64,000 bases of DNA. Origin: Diphasiastrum complanatum (Eukaryota; Streptophyta; Lycopodiopsida; Lycopodiales; Lycopodiaceae). The notes under the pieces were generated by a model, which saw only the letters and a program-made list of their open reading frames with translations, had not been told where the DNA came from and did not search any database. The translations under genes were made by a program, and so were the position numbers. Below, in pieces: positions 34,728 to 46,596 of the stretch. Position 1 is the stretch's first letter. Every line of letters begins with the position of its first letter. The DNA is taken from contig MU832544.1 in the NCBI GenBank assembly GCA_029204225.1, positions 1 to 64,000 of the forward strand, written 5' to 3'.

Positions 34728-35985
34728 TGATGGGGCAAGGAAGATAGGAAGAACGAGAATGGACAAGAGAGCAAGAATATTGCTGAACAGCTCTCCCGTT
34801 CTAATCGGCTACTAGGTGCAAAAACAGTATAATAGGCAGCTTATGCTAAAGATAATTGCAACTTTATTGTTCTGATTGCCCAACAGGATCTTAAAAATTA
34901 ATTCATACTCTAAAAACAAGAGCACAGTCGGCCGAAGAGATTGGAGATGGTTTGTGCGTGGTACTACTGAAATCAGAATCAACGTGAAGAATAGTTCTGA
35001 CATAAATGGAAGAGCAATATTATATCGTGAGTTCCTCAGGCGTCAAAGACGGCCATCCTCTGATCAGAAAATGAGGAGTTGTAGACATCTATGTTCTGAT
35101 CGGAGTGAATATACAATCGCGATCAAACAGCAATGAAAGTGCATTCAATCACAACAAGCATTCATCTACATTGTACACAAATAAAAACGTGCTACTGCTA
35201 TATTACACTGAAGCACAATACAAATAAGAATTACAACCAAAAATTGACGGCGTAATTGGGAGGCTCAAATAATGCGTCTCATGGATGGAGCAACCAACAA
35301 TCTGTGCTTGGATGATCCATAGGGAATGTTGACGTGGACGAGGGCATTGCAAATTCTCTCACTTCGCTTTATAAAGGAAGTGGCTCTCTCTCACTTCGCA
35401 AATTTGGGAAGTGGCTAGGAACATTCCTTGTCTAAAGTGGATGACCTTCGGCATTTTTCTCTCTCTTCGGGATTTTGCGAAAAAGGCGAAGGTGCCCTTA
35501 AAAAGATGAAGGACCCCTTAAAAAAGATGAATGTGTCTTTAAAACAGTTCAACATGAAAATGGATGACCTTTGAAAATTTTCTCTCTCTTCGCAAACTTT
35601 TCACGAACAAAGTTGAAAGTGTTAAAAAATTATTTGTTTTTTCGAACTGTCGCGAACATTTCGCGAAAAAGTCGAAGGTGTTTAAAATAGTTTAGCTTTT
35701 AAACTGTCGCAAAACTTTCACAAACATTTCGCGTAGCTATCTCAAACATAGTTCATTTCTGCAGACTGTCTCGAAAACAATGTGAATATGTAGACTTGTT
35801 CTAAATGCAAGTTTTGTGGAAGTCCTTGAAGATGGCCAAGTCTTCAATGAATTCAAGTTATTAAACTTAACATCTGAACTTAAAATTATAATGGGATTGG
35901 CTACCCTTTGCTGGTGATCAGCCGGAAGTCCATTGTAGACGTTCTTCAAGTAATTCGCTGTCTAAGGTGGGCTTAATTTCCAACA
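34728..35985 (-). repeat. Copia 5' LTR, 1258 bp, with internal subrepeats
   Basis: On the minus strand it starts TGTTGGAAATTAAG at 35985 and ends CCCCATCA at 34728. A TATA box (TTTATAAAG) lies near 35365-35375. Between 35340 and 35740 similar pieces recur (TCTCTCTTCG with TGGATGACCTT about 120 bp apart; ACTGTCGC with TTTCGCG). A related fragment lies at 12522-12635. Confidence 0.75.
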
Positions 35986-38582
35986 GAAACAACATCGAAA
36001 TCCATTTGTACACGAGAGAAGAAGAGCTAAAGAAGTTTTTGAGCTCATCCACTCAGATGTCTGTGGACCGAAGAAAGTTGATTCGCTCTTAGGATCAAGG
36101 TATTTCCTGATGTTCATTGATGACTACAGCCGAATGACAACGATCTATTACTAGAAGAAAAAATTTGAAGTGTTTGCAAAACTCTTTACAAGAAGTTCGT
36201 GGCATTCGCGAAAAGACACACCTCAAAGAAGATTCAGATCATCAGGTCTGATAATGGAGGTGAGTACAAGAGTACATAATTTTCAAGATTCTGCCAAGAA
36301 CAAGGAATAGAGCATCAATTCACTCCTGCGTATACACCCGAATATAACGGTGTCACGAAAAGAAGAAACATGACACTAGTTGAAGGAGCCAGATGCATGA
36401 TGGCATAGGCTCGATTGCTGAGTCAATTTTGGGCTGAGGCAATAGCTGCAGCGGTACACCTATAGAACAGATCAATAATGACAACCTTGGAAAACAAAAC
36501 ATCGTACAAAATGTGGCCAGGTAGAAAGTTTGATCTGTCATACGTGCGTGCATTCGGATGTGCAGCATACAAGCACATACCAAAGGAACAAAGAAGCAAG
36601 CTCGACGAAAAGTTAGAGCAAACAATCATGGTCAGATACTCGAATGGATCACAAGTCTACAGACCCTACAACTCAATTACGAAGAAAGCTGTGTCGAGTA
36701 GAGATGTGAAGTTCGACGAGTTCACATTCCCTGGATTAAAGGAAGAAAAAGGACATGAGATCTTCACACTACTGCCGATTCAAGAGGGAGATCAAGGACA
36801 AACATCAAATCAAAATGTCGAGCCCCATACCCCATAGAAGCAGCAAGCCAAAGATCAACCCGATGAAGAAGAAACATTCGAGCAACGACGAATTAAACCT
36901 AGAAGGCTGACAAGACAAAGAAGACCTCCAGAATGATACACTGACAACCTTCAATGGAGCGAAGAAACCTAGTTCGAATACTGCAATTTCACTGAAGGAC
37001 CAACAACATGAAAAAAAGCTATCCAGAGTTCAAAAGGAGAATTATGGAAGTAGGCAATGTCAGAAGAAATCGAATCATGAGGAAAAACGAGGCATGGACA
37101 CTAGAGCCACTGCCCGAAAATAAAAAGATCGTCGACTACAAATGGGTCTACAAAAGAAAAATCAATCAGATGGCACTATCGGATGATACAAAGCAAGGCT
37201 TGTTGCGAAAGGCTACACACAAAGGTACGACATCGATTACTTCGATACGTATTCACCAATGGTGAAAATGACAAGCATTTGATTGCTCCTTGCATACACA
37301 ACTCAATACAATCTGGAAATTCACCAGATTGATGTAAAGATAGCCTTTCTTCACGGAGATCTAGAGGAAAAAATCTTCATGAAGCAGCCTGAAGGATTCG
37401 AAGACCCCGACAATCGACAATATGTTTGTCAGTTGCAATGATGCATTTATGGTCTAAAGCAGACATTACGATCTTGGTACAAAAAGATCGATAGTCTTCT
37501 GAAGTCTCTAGATTGCATTCCTACACAACTAGACTGTAATGTCTATATAAAGGAAGTAGGAAGAAATTTTGTGATTCTGACTATATTTGTAGATGACTCC
37601 CTAATGATAGGGAATTCGTCGATGCTAATCAAGAAAACGAAGAGTCAAATTTCTAAAAGTTATGAAATCACAGATCTAGGAGAAGCAACAAAATGCCTTG
37701 GGCTGGAAATAAGAAGAAATCAAATCAGAAGAGAAATGCATCTAAGTCAGTCAGAGTACGTCCGGAAAGTGCTCAAGCAGTACCAAATGATGGACTGCAA
37801 AGAAAAAACCACACCAATGATAGTTGGAGCTAGACTAACGAAACATGATTGTTCGAATATAGATGAGGAGAGATAGAAGATGGAAGGTATACCATACCAA
37901 AACCTGATCGGTAGTTTGATGTACCTCAGAATTTGTACCGGACCCGATTTGGCCTTCTCTATCTATGCTTTAAGCTAATTCTCTTCAAATCCTGGCATGG
38001 CACATTGGCAAATGGCAAAACGAATTCTGCAATATCTGAAGGGTACCCAAAATATGGGACTAATCTACAAAGTAGACGAAGGCAAAGGATTTGAGCTGCA
38101 ACACTACAGTGATGCAAGTTGGGCGAGCTGCAAAGACGACAACAAGTCTGTGATAGGAGGATGTTCAATTGCGTACGGAGCAGCAATTAGTTGGACATGC
38201 AAGAAACAAACCTTGGTGGCTCAATCCTCATGCAAAGCTGAATATGTCGCATCTTCAAAGATGGTGAACGAGGTAGTATGGTTGCAGATGATGTTGGAAG
38301 CAGTTGGCATACCACAAAGAGAACCATGCACGATGATGATGGATTCTCAGAGTGCCATATAGCTGTCCCAGGATCCTGTTTTTTATCCAAAGACAAAACA
38401 TATACCTCTGAAGTACCATCATATTCGAGACTTGATCTCGAAAGGAGAGCTCAAGGTTCAGTACATAGAATCTGAAGACATGATTGCAGATTTGCTCACG
38501 AAGCCACTCGACAGACCACTCTTTGCAAGACAAAGAAAAGCAATTGGATTAAATATACAAAGTTGAAAGGTTCAAGAGGGAG
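35986..38582 (+). pseudogene. Copia integrase, RT and RNase H remnant
   Basis: It starts inside integrase (RRRAKEVFELIHSDVCG) and shows IDDYSRMTTIY, SDNGG-like wording, and VRAFGCAAYKHIPKEQRSK (36478-36837). RT has [42 protein letters not shown] and EITDLGEATKCLGLEIRR. RNase H has HYSDASWASCKDDNKS, TLVAQSSCKAEYVA, and MIADLLTKPLDRP. It ends IQS*KVQEGV just before a polypurine stretch and LTR. About ten stops or frameshifts are present. Gag and protease are missing on the left, where the minus-strand LTR ends at 35985. Confidence 0.85.
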
Positions 38583-39119
38583 TGTCACAAATTGTGAACT
38601 CCTGCAACTTTGTCGCGAAAATGACAAAGCGAAAGGCAAACATATCCCGAAGACCGAAAGAAAAGTATTTGAGATTTGTCCCCGATGACCAAACGATGAA
38701 AAGACACAAAAATTCGCGCTGCCAATTGGTAGCTCGACGAGCGTGTTGTATTGTACTTCACGCTCAGCTGAAAAAGACAACGATAATAGAGAATAACTAA
38801 CTAGTTGATTAGCATTAACTTGTCTTGTAATTCTCTGATAAACTGTCTTGTAAACTCCACACAGTGGAGATAAATACGCATTTTGATTAACACGAAAGAG
38901 AGGACGAAGTGAGGAAGATAGAGAGTAGAGTTGTGCATGAAAATCTGCCAACGAGCAGAACACAATGACTGAGGTGAGTGTCAGGCCGCCAACGAGCGAA
39001 ACACTGAACAACTCACTGAAAACACAAAACAGAAAATACAATTGTTCTCTTCTCCACCTCATCATTCGCGTCGTATTCTTGATTAATTCTATCATGATCT
39101 GTGATCTGTAGTCGCTTGC
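38583..39119 (+). repeat. 3' LTR of the plus-strand Copia remnant
   Basis: It starts TGTCACAAATTGTG immediately after the polypurine tract TCAAGAGGGAG. The right boundary is an estimate, since no partner LTR is in the window. Confidence 0.55.
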
Positions 39120-39207
39120 TTAGGATCCTGAAAAGACAAAATTCCGCACACACAAAATTTCTACAGCTACCATTAAGCTCGATGCGTCTAGTAGAGACAT
39201 TGTAAAA

Positions 39208-39579
39208 ATGAGAGGCTTAATTCGTGAAAACAAAAAAGTCCAAGAAACTACATTTATCTTGGACATTGGACAGTGTGAGAGGCCAACTATTGACCCTCTT
39301 ACTAATGATAGGCCCTTGGAGGTCAGGAAACCTAACAGCTCCCATGTACATAATTTGAAAATAAAATTTAAAGACCACACTCAGTCCATTGTAACCCCAT
39401 TCATTGTTCTTGTTGATCCTACTATCTGCCCCACTGTAGCAGATTTTGATGTTAAATTAATTGATTCCTACAGATTTTTTGTGTGCCTAGCCCCAAGCTT
39501 ATACGGTAGTCCCTATGGACTCCACATTAACCTTAGGTCAACCAATTGCCACCCTCTACTAGCCACCTTACCCAAGTAA
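39208..39579 (+). CDS. Hypothetical ORF, 123 residues
   Basis: An open frame from ATG, including MRGLIRENKKVQETTFILDI and IVTPFIVLVDPTICPTVADF. I do not recognise it. An overlapping minus-strand frame also exists. There are no introns, signal peptide or known motif. It lies in an unassigned stretch between a Copia LTR (ends about 39119) and the tandem duplication at 40076. It may be chance or a scrap of an unknown element. Confidence 0.2.
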   Translation: MRGLIRENKKVQETTFILDIGQCERPTIDPLTNDRPLEVRKPNSSHVHNLKIKFKDHTQSIVTPFIVLVDPTICPTVADFDVKLIDSYRFFVCLAPSLYGSPYGLHINLRSTNCHPLLATLPK

Positions 39580-39672
39580 CCTTGGGTCAAGCTTTTCACC
39601 TACCTCCCTAGGCAAGCGACCATATGACCTCATGGGCCTACTAGAGACCTCTATTATTGGCTCTCAACCATG

Positions 39673-39711
39673 GTGCCCATGGAGTGCTTAAGGAGTGCAC
39701 TCCATGGGCAC
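39673..39711. repeat. Perfect 15-bp inverted repeat (hairpin)
   Basis: GTGCCCATGGAGTGC at 39673-39687 and its exact reverse complement at 39697-39711, with a 9-base loop. A weaker one, CCATCC...GGATGG, follows near 39732-39752. Confidence 0.85.
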
Positions 39712-40075
39712 ATGTAGTGTTGGCCCCACTCCATCCAATGGTGATGGATGGGGGGAGAAAAAGGATATCTCTACCCTTGGATGGTGTGGGACCAGATGCA
39801 CTGCAGGTGCATTCTCTAATGAGAGACGTACAAGTCGTAGGTACATCATATACGACTTGGAGACGGGAGGAGAATCTCCTTCCTCGTAGTTCAAAATTTT
39901 ATGGTTTTTGTTTTGTTTGCTATTTGTTATGTTATAGGGGTACGCCCTCCTCCCCCACAATACTTGCAAATGGTATAGGGGAGGGTATGTACTCTTCTTC
40001 AACTTCTTTTTGGTTCTATATTATTATCTTTGTCTACTTACTTTTTGCCTCTTTTTGAAACAAGAGGAGATGTTT

Positions 40076-40225
40076 TGTAGGAAGATTACTATTGTTTAAG
40101 ACTTTTCAATGCTAGAATTTGATGAGGGGAGTATGTAATTTGCCCACCCTTGTAGGAAGATCACTATTGTTTAAGACTTTTCAATGTTAGAATTTGATGA
40201 GGGGAGTATGTAATTTGCCCACCCT
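40076..40225. repeat. Tandem duplication, 75-bp unit, two copies
   Basis: Units 40076-40150 and 40151-40225 both start TGTAGGAAGAT and end GCCCACCCTT. They differ at about two positions. Confidence 0.9.
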
Positions 40226-40554
40226 TCTTCCCTTATCATGACTGCACATAAAATTATTAGGAGGAGGGTGTAGCATGTACCTCAAAACCTATCTCACTCC
40301 CCTTTCACGGATGCAAGTTTTCTGCGCTTGTTGCCTACAATGTGAAGGAGTGGGGAACAAAAGTCAACACTCACTCACTCCCTTTCCGTTTAACCCTAGG
40401 ACCTAGGGGGGTCTAACCTTGGGCTCATCCATCACATGCATGTTGTGTAGGCCTGTGCAATAGCCTAAGGAGGGATGAGTCTCTTTTACTCCCACCCCCT
40501 CTTCTAACCAAAACACTCTTTGAAACAATTGCACCTTAAACTTGATGATCAGTG

Positions 40555-40820
40555 GCTCTGATACCAATTGTTCCCATCGTTGAAGCTGATCATACGCTCT
40601 ATTACCACCTTCTATTATAGGCCCATCTATATAGATATTAGAGAACACCAATCAAGCATGCCAATCTACTATGTCCCATACCACTTCATCCTATCTTCAA
40701 CCTTTGGATTCATAGATCTTGGGGTTAAGAAGATGTCCTGGCATAACCACATGGAAAGAGCTATTAACTCTCAACCAGAATGAATGCCCAACTCATGGAG
40801 ATCCATCTCTATATACATAC
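40555..40820 (-). repeat. Primer site and LTR remnant of an older Copia, host of the 40821-47242 insertion
   Basis: The minus strand reads TGGTATCAGAGC at 40555-40566. To its right an LTR-like sequence starts TGTTCCCATCG at 40569 and contains ATATAGAT. The young Copia is inserted at 40820, and the flank resumes at 47243. The other end of this older LTR was not found. Confidence 0.4.
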
Positions 40821-41475
40821 TGTGAAAAATACAGATCCTAAGTGGATCTAAACTCCAAGATCATTGGCTTGAATGCTTGCACTCCAAACTACATAAGCTA
40901 GGAATTGGCAACACATTCTATGCTACCTAGAATGCAAAGAACTTGATCAAAAAGCATTTATCACAAATGGAAACTTCCATAAACATCAAGTGCGGCCCAA
41001 AATAGCATTATACAGTCCATAATACATCAGCCTATCACTTTTGGAAAGCACCTAAGATCATACACAATAGCTTGAAGACAATACACACAACAATGCTCTC
41101 AATGGAGGAAGAAACAATGACAATGATCTATTGATCTCAATGAAGCATACAAAAGGTTTCTCCAACCTGTTCTCCACGACTTCCCTACTATTTATGGATG
41201 AGGAAGATGACTCTCTCTCCTCTCTCTAGAAGGTACTTGACCCTAGATATTCCCTATATAGGAAAAATAGCTAAAAATGGCTTATATGACCAAAATACAT
41301 CAAAATGGTCTCATTTTGAAGGGTATGAAGTTTGACACTTCATCATACTGAAAAAATACAGTAAATAAAAACATTGTGGCCTGGTTCACACGTGTGAAAC
41401 TCCAGAACCAAAACTATTTACAATTTTAGCCAATTTAGGCCTCAAACTAGCTAGGAAATGTTGACAATTTTCACA
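40821..41475 (-). repeat. 3' LTR of the young Copia
   Basis: 655 bp. TATA-like CCTATATAGG near 41253-41262, and the palindrome TTCACACGTGTGAA at 41385-41398. Its first five bases on the minus strand, TGTGA, finish the gag-pol reading frame. Confidence 0.95.
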
Positions 41476-44400
41476 CTCCCTCTTCAACATTGGATGCTAG
41501 TTTCAACATAGTCTTTGAGCACATTCCAAGATTAGATCTATGCATTAAATATAGGTCCTTTCCCAATGGTTTGGTGAAGATATCAGCCACACACTCCTTT
41601 GAAGAGACATGTTGAAGCTCCACCTCTTTGGCAATGACTTGATCTCTCACAAAATGGTGAGCAATCTCAATGTGCTTGCTCCTTGCATGAAAAACAGGAT
41701 TGCTTGCCAAGCTTTGGGCTGAAAGGTTATCACAAAGTATGATTGGAGTCTTCTCTGGTTCCAGCAAGTGAAGATCCAATAACATCCTCTTGATCCAAAG
41801 AATCTCCTTGGTGCATGTTGTTAATGCCTTGTACTCGGCTTCGGTGGAAGATAGAGAGATAGTTGGTTGCTTCTTTGATAGCCATGAGACCACTCCATCT
41901 CCAAGATAGATTGCAAAGGCACTTGTTGACTTCCTATCCATTTGATCACCTGCAAAATCTGAATCTGAAAATCCACAAAGGTTAGGTGTAGTACCTCCAT
42001 ACAAGATGCCAAAATCTCTAGATCCCGAGATGTATCTAAGTACTCTCTTTCCTAGCTTCCAATGAGCCTCACTAGGATCTTGCATAAATTGACTTAGTTT
42101 ACCAACCACAAAGCTTAGATCAGGTCTTGTGATGGTTAACCATATAAGAGATCCTATTAGCTTTCTATAGAGAGTAATGTCCTTGAAGGATCTTTCATTA
42201 CTTCTTGTAGTTAGCTTTACATTTGATTCCATAGGAGTAGAAACAACTTTACAATCTTCCATATGAAACCTTTTTAGAATAGAGTTAACATACTTTTCTT
42301 GACATATGAATGTAGATTTAGAAGTTCTAATAATCTCTATTCCTAAGATATAATGAAGTTTACCAAGATCTTGAATTTCAAACTCTCTTTTGAGTGCCAT
42401 CTTGATTTCATCTATATCTAGATTGTTACCACCACTTAAGATAATGTCATCAACATAGATCAAAAGTAAAGTGATATCATTTTCATTCAATCTAAAGTAG
42501 AGAGAATGATCATACTCACTCATAACAAAGTTTTGAGAAAGTAAGAAGGAATTGAGCTTAGCATACCAACTCCTTGGTGCTTGCTTTAGCCCATACAAAC
42601 TCTTTTGGAGATAGCACACATGATTAGGCTCATCATGTGAAACATAGCCCTCGGGTTGCTCCATGTAAATATCTTCTTCAAGATCACCATTCAAGAAGGC
42701 ATTAGTAACATCCATTTGCCACATATCCCAATCATAAAGAGTTGCAAGAGAGATTAGGATTCAAATAGTTACCATCTTTGCCACGGGTGCAAAGGTCTCA
42801 TCATAGTCAATACCATATTCTTGAGCATACCCCTTTGCCACCAACCTTGCCTTGTACTTGTTGATTGATCCATCTTGATTTGTCTTGATCTTGAAGATCC
42901 ACTTACAACCAATTGCCTTCTTGTCCTTTGGAAGCTTTACCAACCTCCATGTGTTGCTTTTGATGAGTGCTTGATGCTCATGATCCATGGCTTGGATCCA
43001 TTCCTTCTTTTGAATTGCTTCACCTACACAAGTTGGTTCATCAAAAGAGGTAAGAAAAGCAAAGTTAGAGTTGTCCACCACTTGCTTTCCTTTTTCATCA
43101 TAGGTTAGCCTTGATGGCTTAGCCCTTTGCCTTTGAGTCTTCCTTGAAGTTTGCTTTGGAGTGGCATCTCCATCTTCATCCAAGACATCTTGCACATCAT
43201 GATGATTAGTAGGCACATCAACATCAACATCAACAACATTGGAAACATTCTCTTCATGAAAGATGACATCCCTACTTATGACAACTTTCTTTGTAGAAGG
43301 AATGTACACTTTGTAAGCCTTGCTTACTTCACTATAGCCAACAAACACACCCTTCTTTGATGAAGGATCTTCTTTAGTTCTATCATCAAGTGTGATATTG
43401 ACAAAACATGTACATCCAAAGATCCTACAATGCTTGACACTCGGCCTTCTACCATAAAGAACCTCATGAGGAGTTTTACCATCCAAGGAAGCACTTGTCC
43501 ATCTATTACATAGATAGTTAGCACATGCTAAAGCTTCCCCCCAAAAAGACTTAGCAAGATTAGCATGTAGTCTCATTGCCTTGGCACATTCACAAAGGGT
43601 TCTATTCTTCCTCTCGGCCACTCCATTCTGTTGTGGAGTCCTAGGACTAGACATCTCCCTCTTAATCCCATGTGCTATACAAAAGTCTTTGAACCTATTT
43701 GAGGTGTATTCCCCTCCATTATCAGATCTTAAGCATTTGATCTTTGTATTGAATTGGTTTTCCATTTCATTCTTGAACTTGACAAATGCAGCAAACACTT
43801 CATCCTTACTTTTAAGAAGATAGATCCAAGTATACCTACTAAAGTCATCAATGAAAGTTGCATACATCTTTGCCCCACCATTACTAGTTGTACTAGAAGA
43901 ATGAATATCAGAATGCACAAGTTGAAAAGCTTCTTTAGATCTAGAAGTAGATCTAGAATAAGCAAGTCTATGAGATTTGGACAAGGCACAATGTTCACAA
44001 ACACTATTGTTTGCAACAAGACTTTTAGGGAGACCAAGAACAAGCTCTTTCTTTGCCATTACCTCCAAAGATTTGAAGTTGGGATGGCCCAACCTCTTGT
44101 GCCAAACTTCTTGGTTTGTCAATTGCTCCCTAGCCATACATCCTTCATGATTAGAGATCACACATGCATCAAGCTTGAAAAGTTTACCATGCCTCCTACC
44201 TTGAGCAATCAAGGATCCACATTTACTTATCAAACATGCATCTCCAATGAACTCCACATCAAGTCCTTTGTCAATCATTTGACTTACACTAAGCAAATTC
44301 TTAGTGATTGAAGGAATGTACAAAACATTTTCAAGATTTGCTTTCCTATTTGTTGAAAGGGAAATAGGAATAGTGCCTATGCCTTTGATGTCACATTGAC

Positions 44401-45424
44401 CATCATTTGCAGTGTAGATGATGTTACCTTCTCCCTCATAAGACAATAAGGATGTAAAGTATTCCTTATGTCTTGTCATGTGAGATGAGGCTCCACTATC
44501 AATCCACCAAGGATCATTATCATCTATGTTGGCTAACAAACTTGAAGTCATAACAAGTGATTCACATGTGTTATGTTCTTCCTCATCTATTGTAAGATTT
44601 CCTTGCCTCTCTCCTTGCTCTCTTTTCTTCTTATAACATTCATTTGCAAAATGACCTTTTATCCCACAATAAAAGCACTTGAACTTTGACTTATTGTTCT
44701 TAGTAGAAGAGGAAGAGGAAGAGTGATCATCATGATCAAAGTTACCACCTTTGGACCATTTCCCTTTGCCTTTACCTTTGCCCTTGAATTTGCCTTTTGT
44801 GAAGAAAGCCTCTTCACCTCCACATTGCAAGGATGCACCATCAAGCTTTGATTGCAACCTATGTTCTTCAGCCAATAAGATTTCTTGCAAGTCAACCACA
44901 CTTGGCAAGACTCTTTGAATGGCAAAACTTTGCACAAGGTTAGCATGTTCATTTAGCAAACCATTCAACATAACTTGGACTATTTCACCATCTTTTATGT
45001 TCTCATCAATGCATGCTAAATCATCACTTAGGGACTTAACTCTCAAGATAAATGCATGAGCACTTTCACCCTCTCTTTGCCTACTAGAAAATATTTGTCT
45101 CCTTAGGGTCAATACCCTAGATGTGGACTTTGATTCAAAGAGCTTCTTTAAGGCATTCCATGCCTCACTTGCACTTTGACACTTTCCAACTTCCTTGAGA
45201 AGTTCATTTGTAACATTCATTTTAATGATATGAAGAGCCCTTTTGGCCTTCTTATCAAACCTTTGTTGCTCTTGAAGTGTGAGAGGTCTCTCTTCAATTT
45301 CTGCAACTATGTCCATGAGTTCATTCAACTCAAGTAAGGACTCCATCCTCACTTTCCAAGTAGAGTAGTTTGATGAACTCAACCTTTCACTAGACTCTAG
45401 CATGATCCCACCATTGGAAGCCAT
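41471..45424 (-). CDS. Copia gag-pol polyprotein with one in-frame TGA
   Basis: 1318 codons in one frame from ATG at 45424 to TGA at 41471-41473, with a single internal stop at 42761-42763. Residues about 1-240: gag (SSNYSTWKVRMESLLELNEL). Zinc knuckle CFYCGIKGHFANEC at 250-263. Protease WWIDSGASSHMT at 307-318. Integrase zinc region WHKRLGHPN...CEHCALSKSH at about 441-485; catalytic D506, D568 (RSDNGGEY) and E604 (VAERKNRT). RT starts near residue 810 and reads GIDYDETFAPVAKMVTI, then the stop where homologues have Arg (CGA to TGA fits a single C-to-T change). RT then continues with DVTNAFLNGDLEEDIYMEQP and IYVDDIILSGG. RNase H has STEAEYKALTTCTKEILWI and VADIFTKPLGKD. The stop may be a dead mutation or may be bypassed. 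Confidence 0.92.
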
Positions 45425-46584
45425 GATTCTAATGTTTCTTCAACTTTTAGGTTCTGTCCTAAAGCACTTAGCACTCACTTTTCTCTCAACAAATGATAGA
45501 TAAAGAGATCTATGAAGATTTAGGACCCTAAAACACTTCTATCTTGAACCTAGATGGTTTCCAAGCATAGAAAGGAAGATTGAAACACATGCAACACTTT
45601 GCACACACTAAGAATGGATTACAAAATCAAACCAACCTGAACACACTCTTGCTTAAGCTCTCAAACTTTCCAGCAAGTGACCAAATCAAGTTATGGTGTG
45701 AAGAGTTACTTGCATTCTTAGAAAATACCCAAAACTAGGATGCCAAGATTACCTAGTAATGAACAAACTTGATCAACATATGATCAACACACTAAGATAT
45801 TGATTCAACCTGTAAAACCACATGTAAACCACACTTCTAAAAGTTTATAAACTCCAGCAAGTGATAAATACAAGATTTAGAGGTGAATGAATGAGCACAC
45901 TTAGTGAATCACAAGACTAGCTTCACTATCTTGTCAAATCTTGGTGTTTAGATGTAGATCTAAGATCACTTCACATGAGAATGTTCCTCAACCTGTTAAG
46001 AACCTGAAAACACACTTGCATAATGGTTAACACCTTCCAGCAAATGCTCCAATCAAATTACATAAGGAGAGTTACTTACATGCTCAACAAAGTACACCAA
46101 AATTTATGCCAAAATTGATGACAATCTTTACAATATGCTCTTCACAATGGAGCTTACAATATGTTCACCCAAAAAAGGGGATCTTTCATCCAAATGGGAG
46201 CTTTGCTCAGCCTTTAGGAGAATTACAACTCACTCAAAAGAGCATTTGTCATCCACTTAAGGAGAAGTTTCATCCACTTAAGGAGAGTGTTCATCCAAGA
46301 ATGGCGATTGTCAACAATAGGATTGAAAAGAACATTGTTAGTATTGAATATGCACAAGCCTCACAATAACAAATGATTAGGTGTTATGATCTGATCCAAA
46401 ATAGTTTCTTTTCAGCCTCTGATCTTCAATAGACCTGAAATATGCTTTTGATCCACAAGTTCAACTCACAAAACAAAGGTTAGTAAGATTTGATCAACAA
46501 AGCAATGCAAAATCATGCTAGAACTTGATCAAACATCCAAATATCACCAAAAATGGAATACTTACTGTAAATAGAAGCCAATCA
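45425..46584 (-). other. 5' leader of the young Copia with diverged internal repeats
   Basis: A 1.16-kb untranslated leader between primer site and gag. CAACCTG...ACACTT, CCAGCAA(A/G)TG and GAGTTACTT recur near 45640-45720, 45805-45870 and 45990-46090, suggesting three or more diverged units spaced about 180 bp apart. The small plus-strand frame at 46106-46369 is not supported. Confidence 0.55.
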
Positions 46585-46596
46585 GCTCTGATACCA
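46585..46596 (-). promoter_or_regulatory. Copia primer-binding site (Met tRNA)
   Basis: The minus strand reads TGGTATCAGAGC directly adjacent to the 5' LTR end at 46597. Confidence 0.95.

Noticed and set aside
38496-39095. 199-residue minus-strand open frame
   Set aside because: It lies antisense to the Copia RNase H end and LTR on the plus strand, with no known motif.
39657-40058. 133-residue plus-strand frame
   Set aside because: It starts at the hairpin and runs through low-complexity sequence; the overlapping minus frame is equally open and neither has a motif.
43754-44311. 185-residue plus-strand frame
   Set aside because: Shadow of the Copia gag-pol on the opposite strand.
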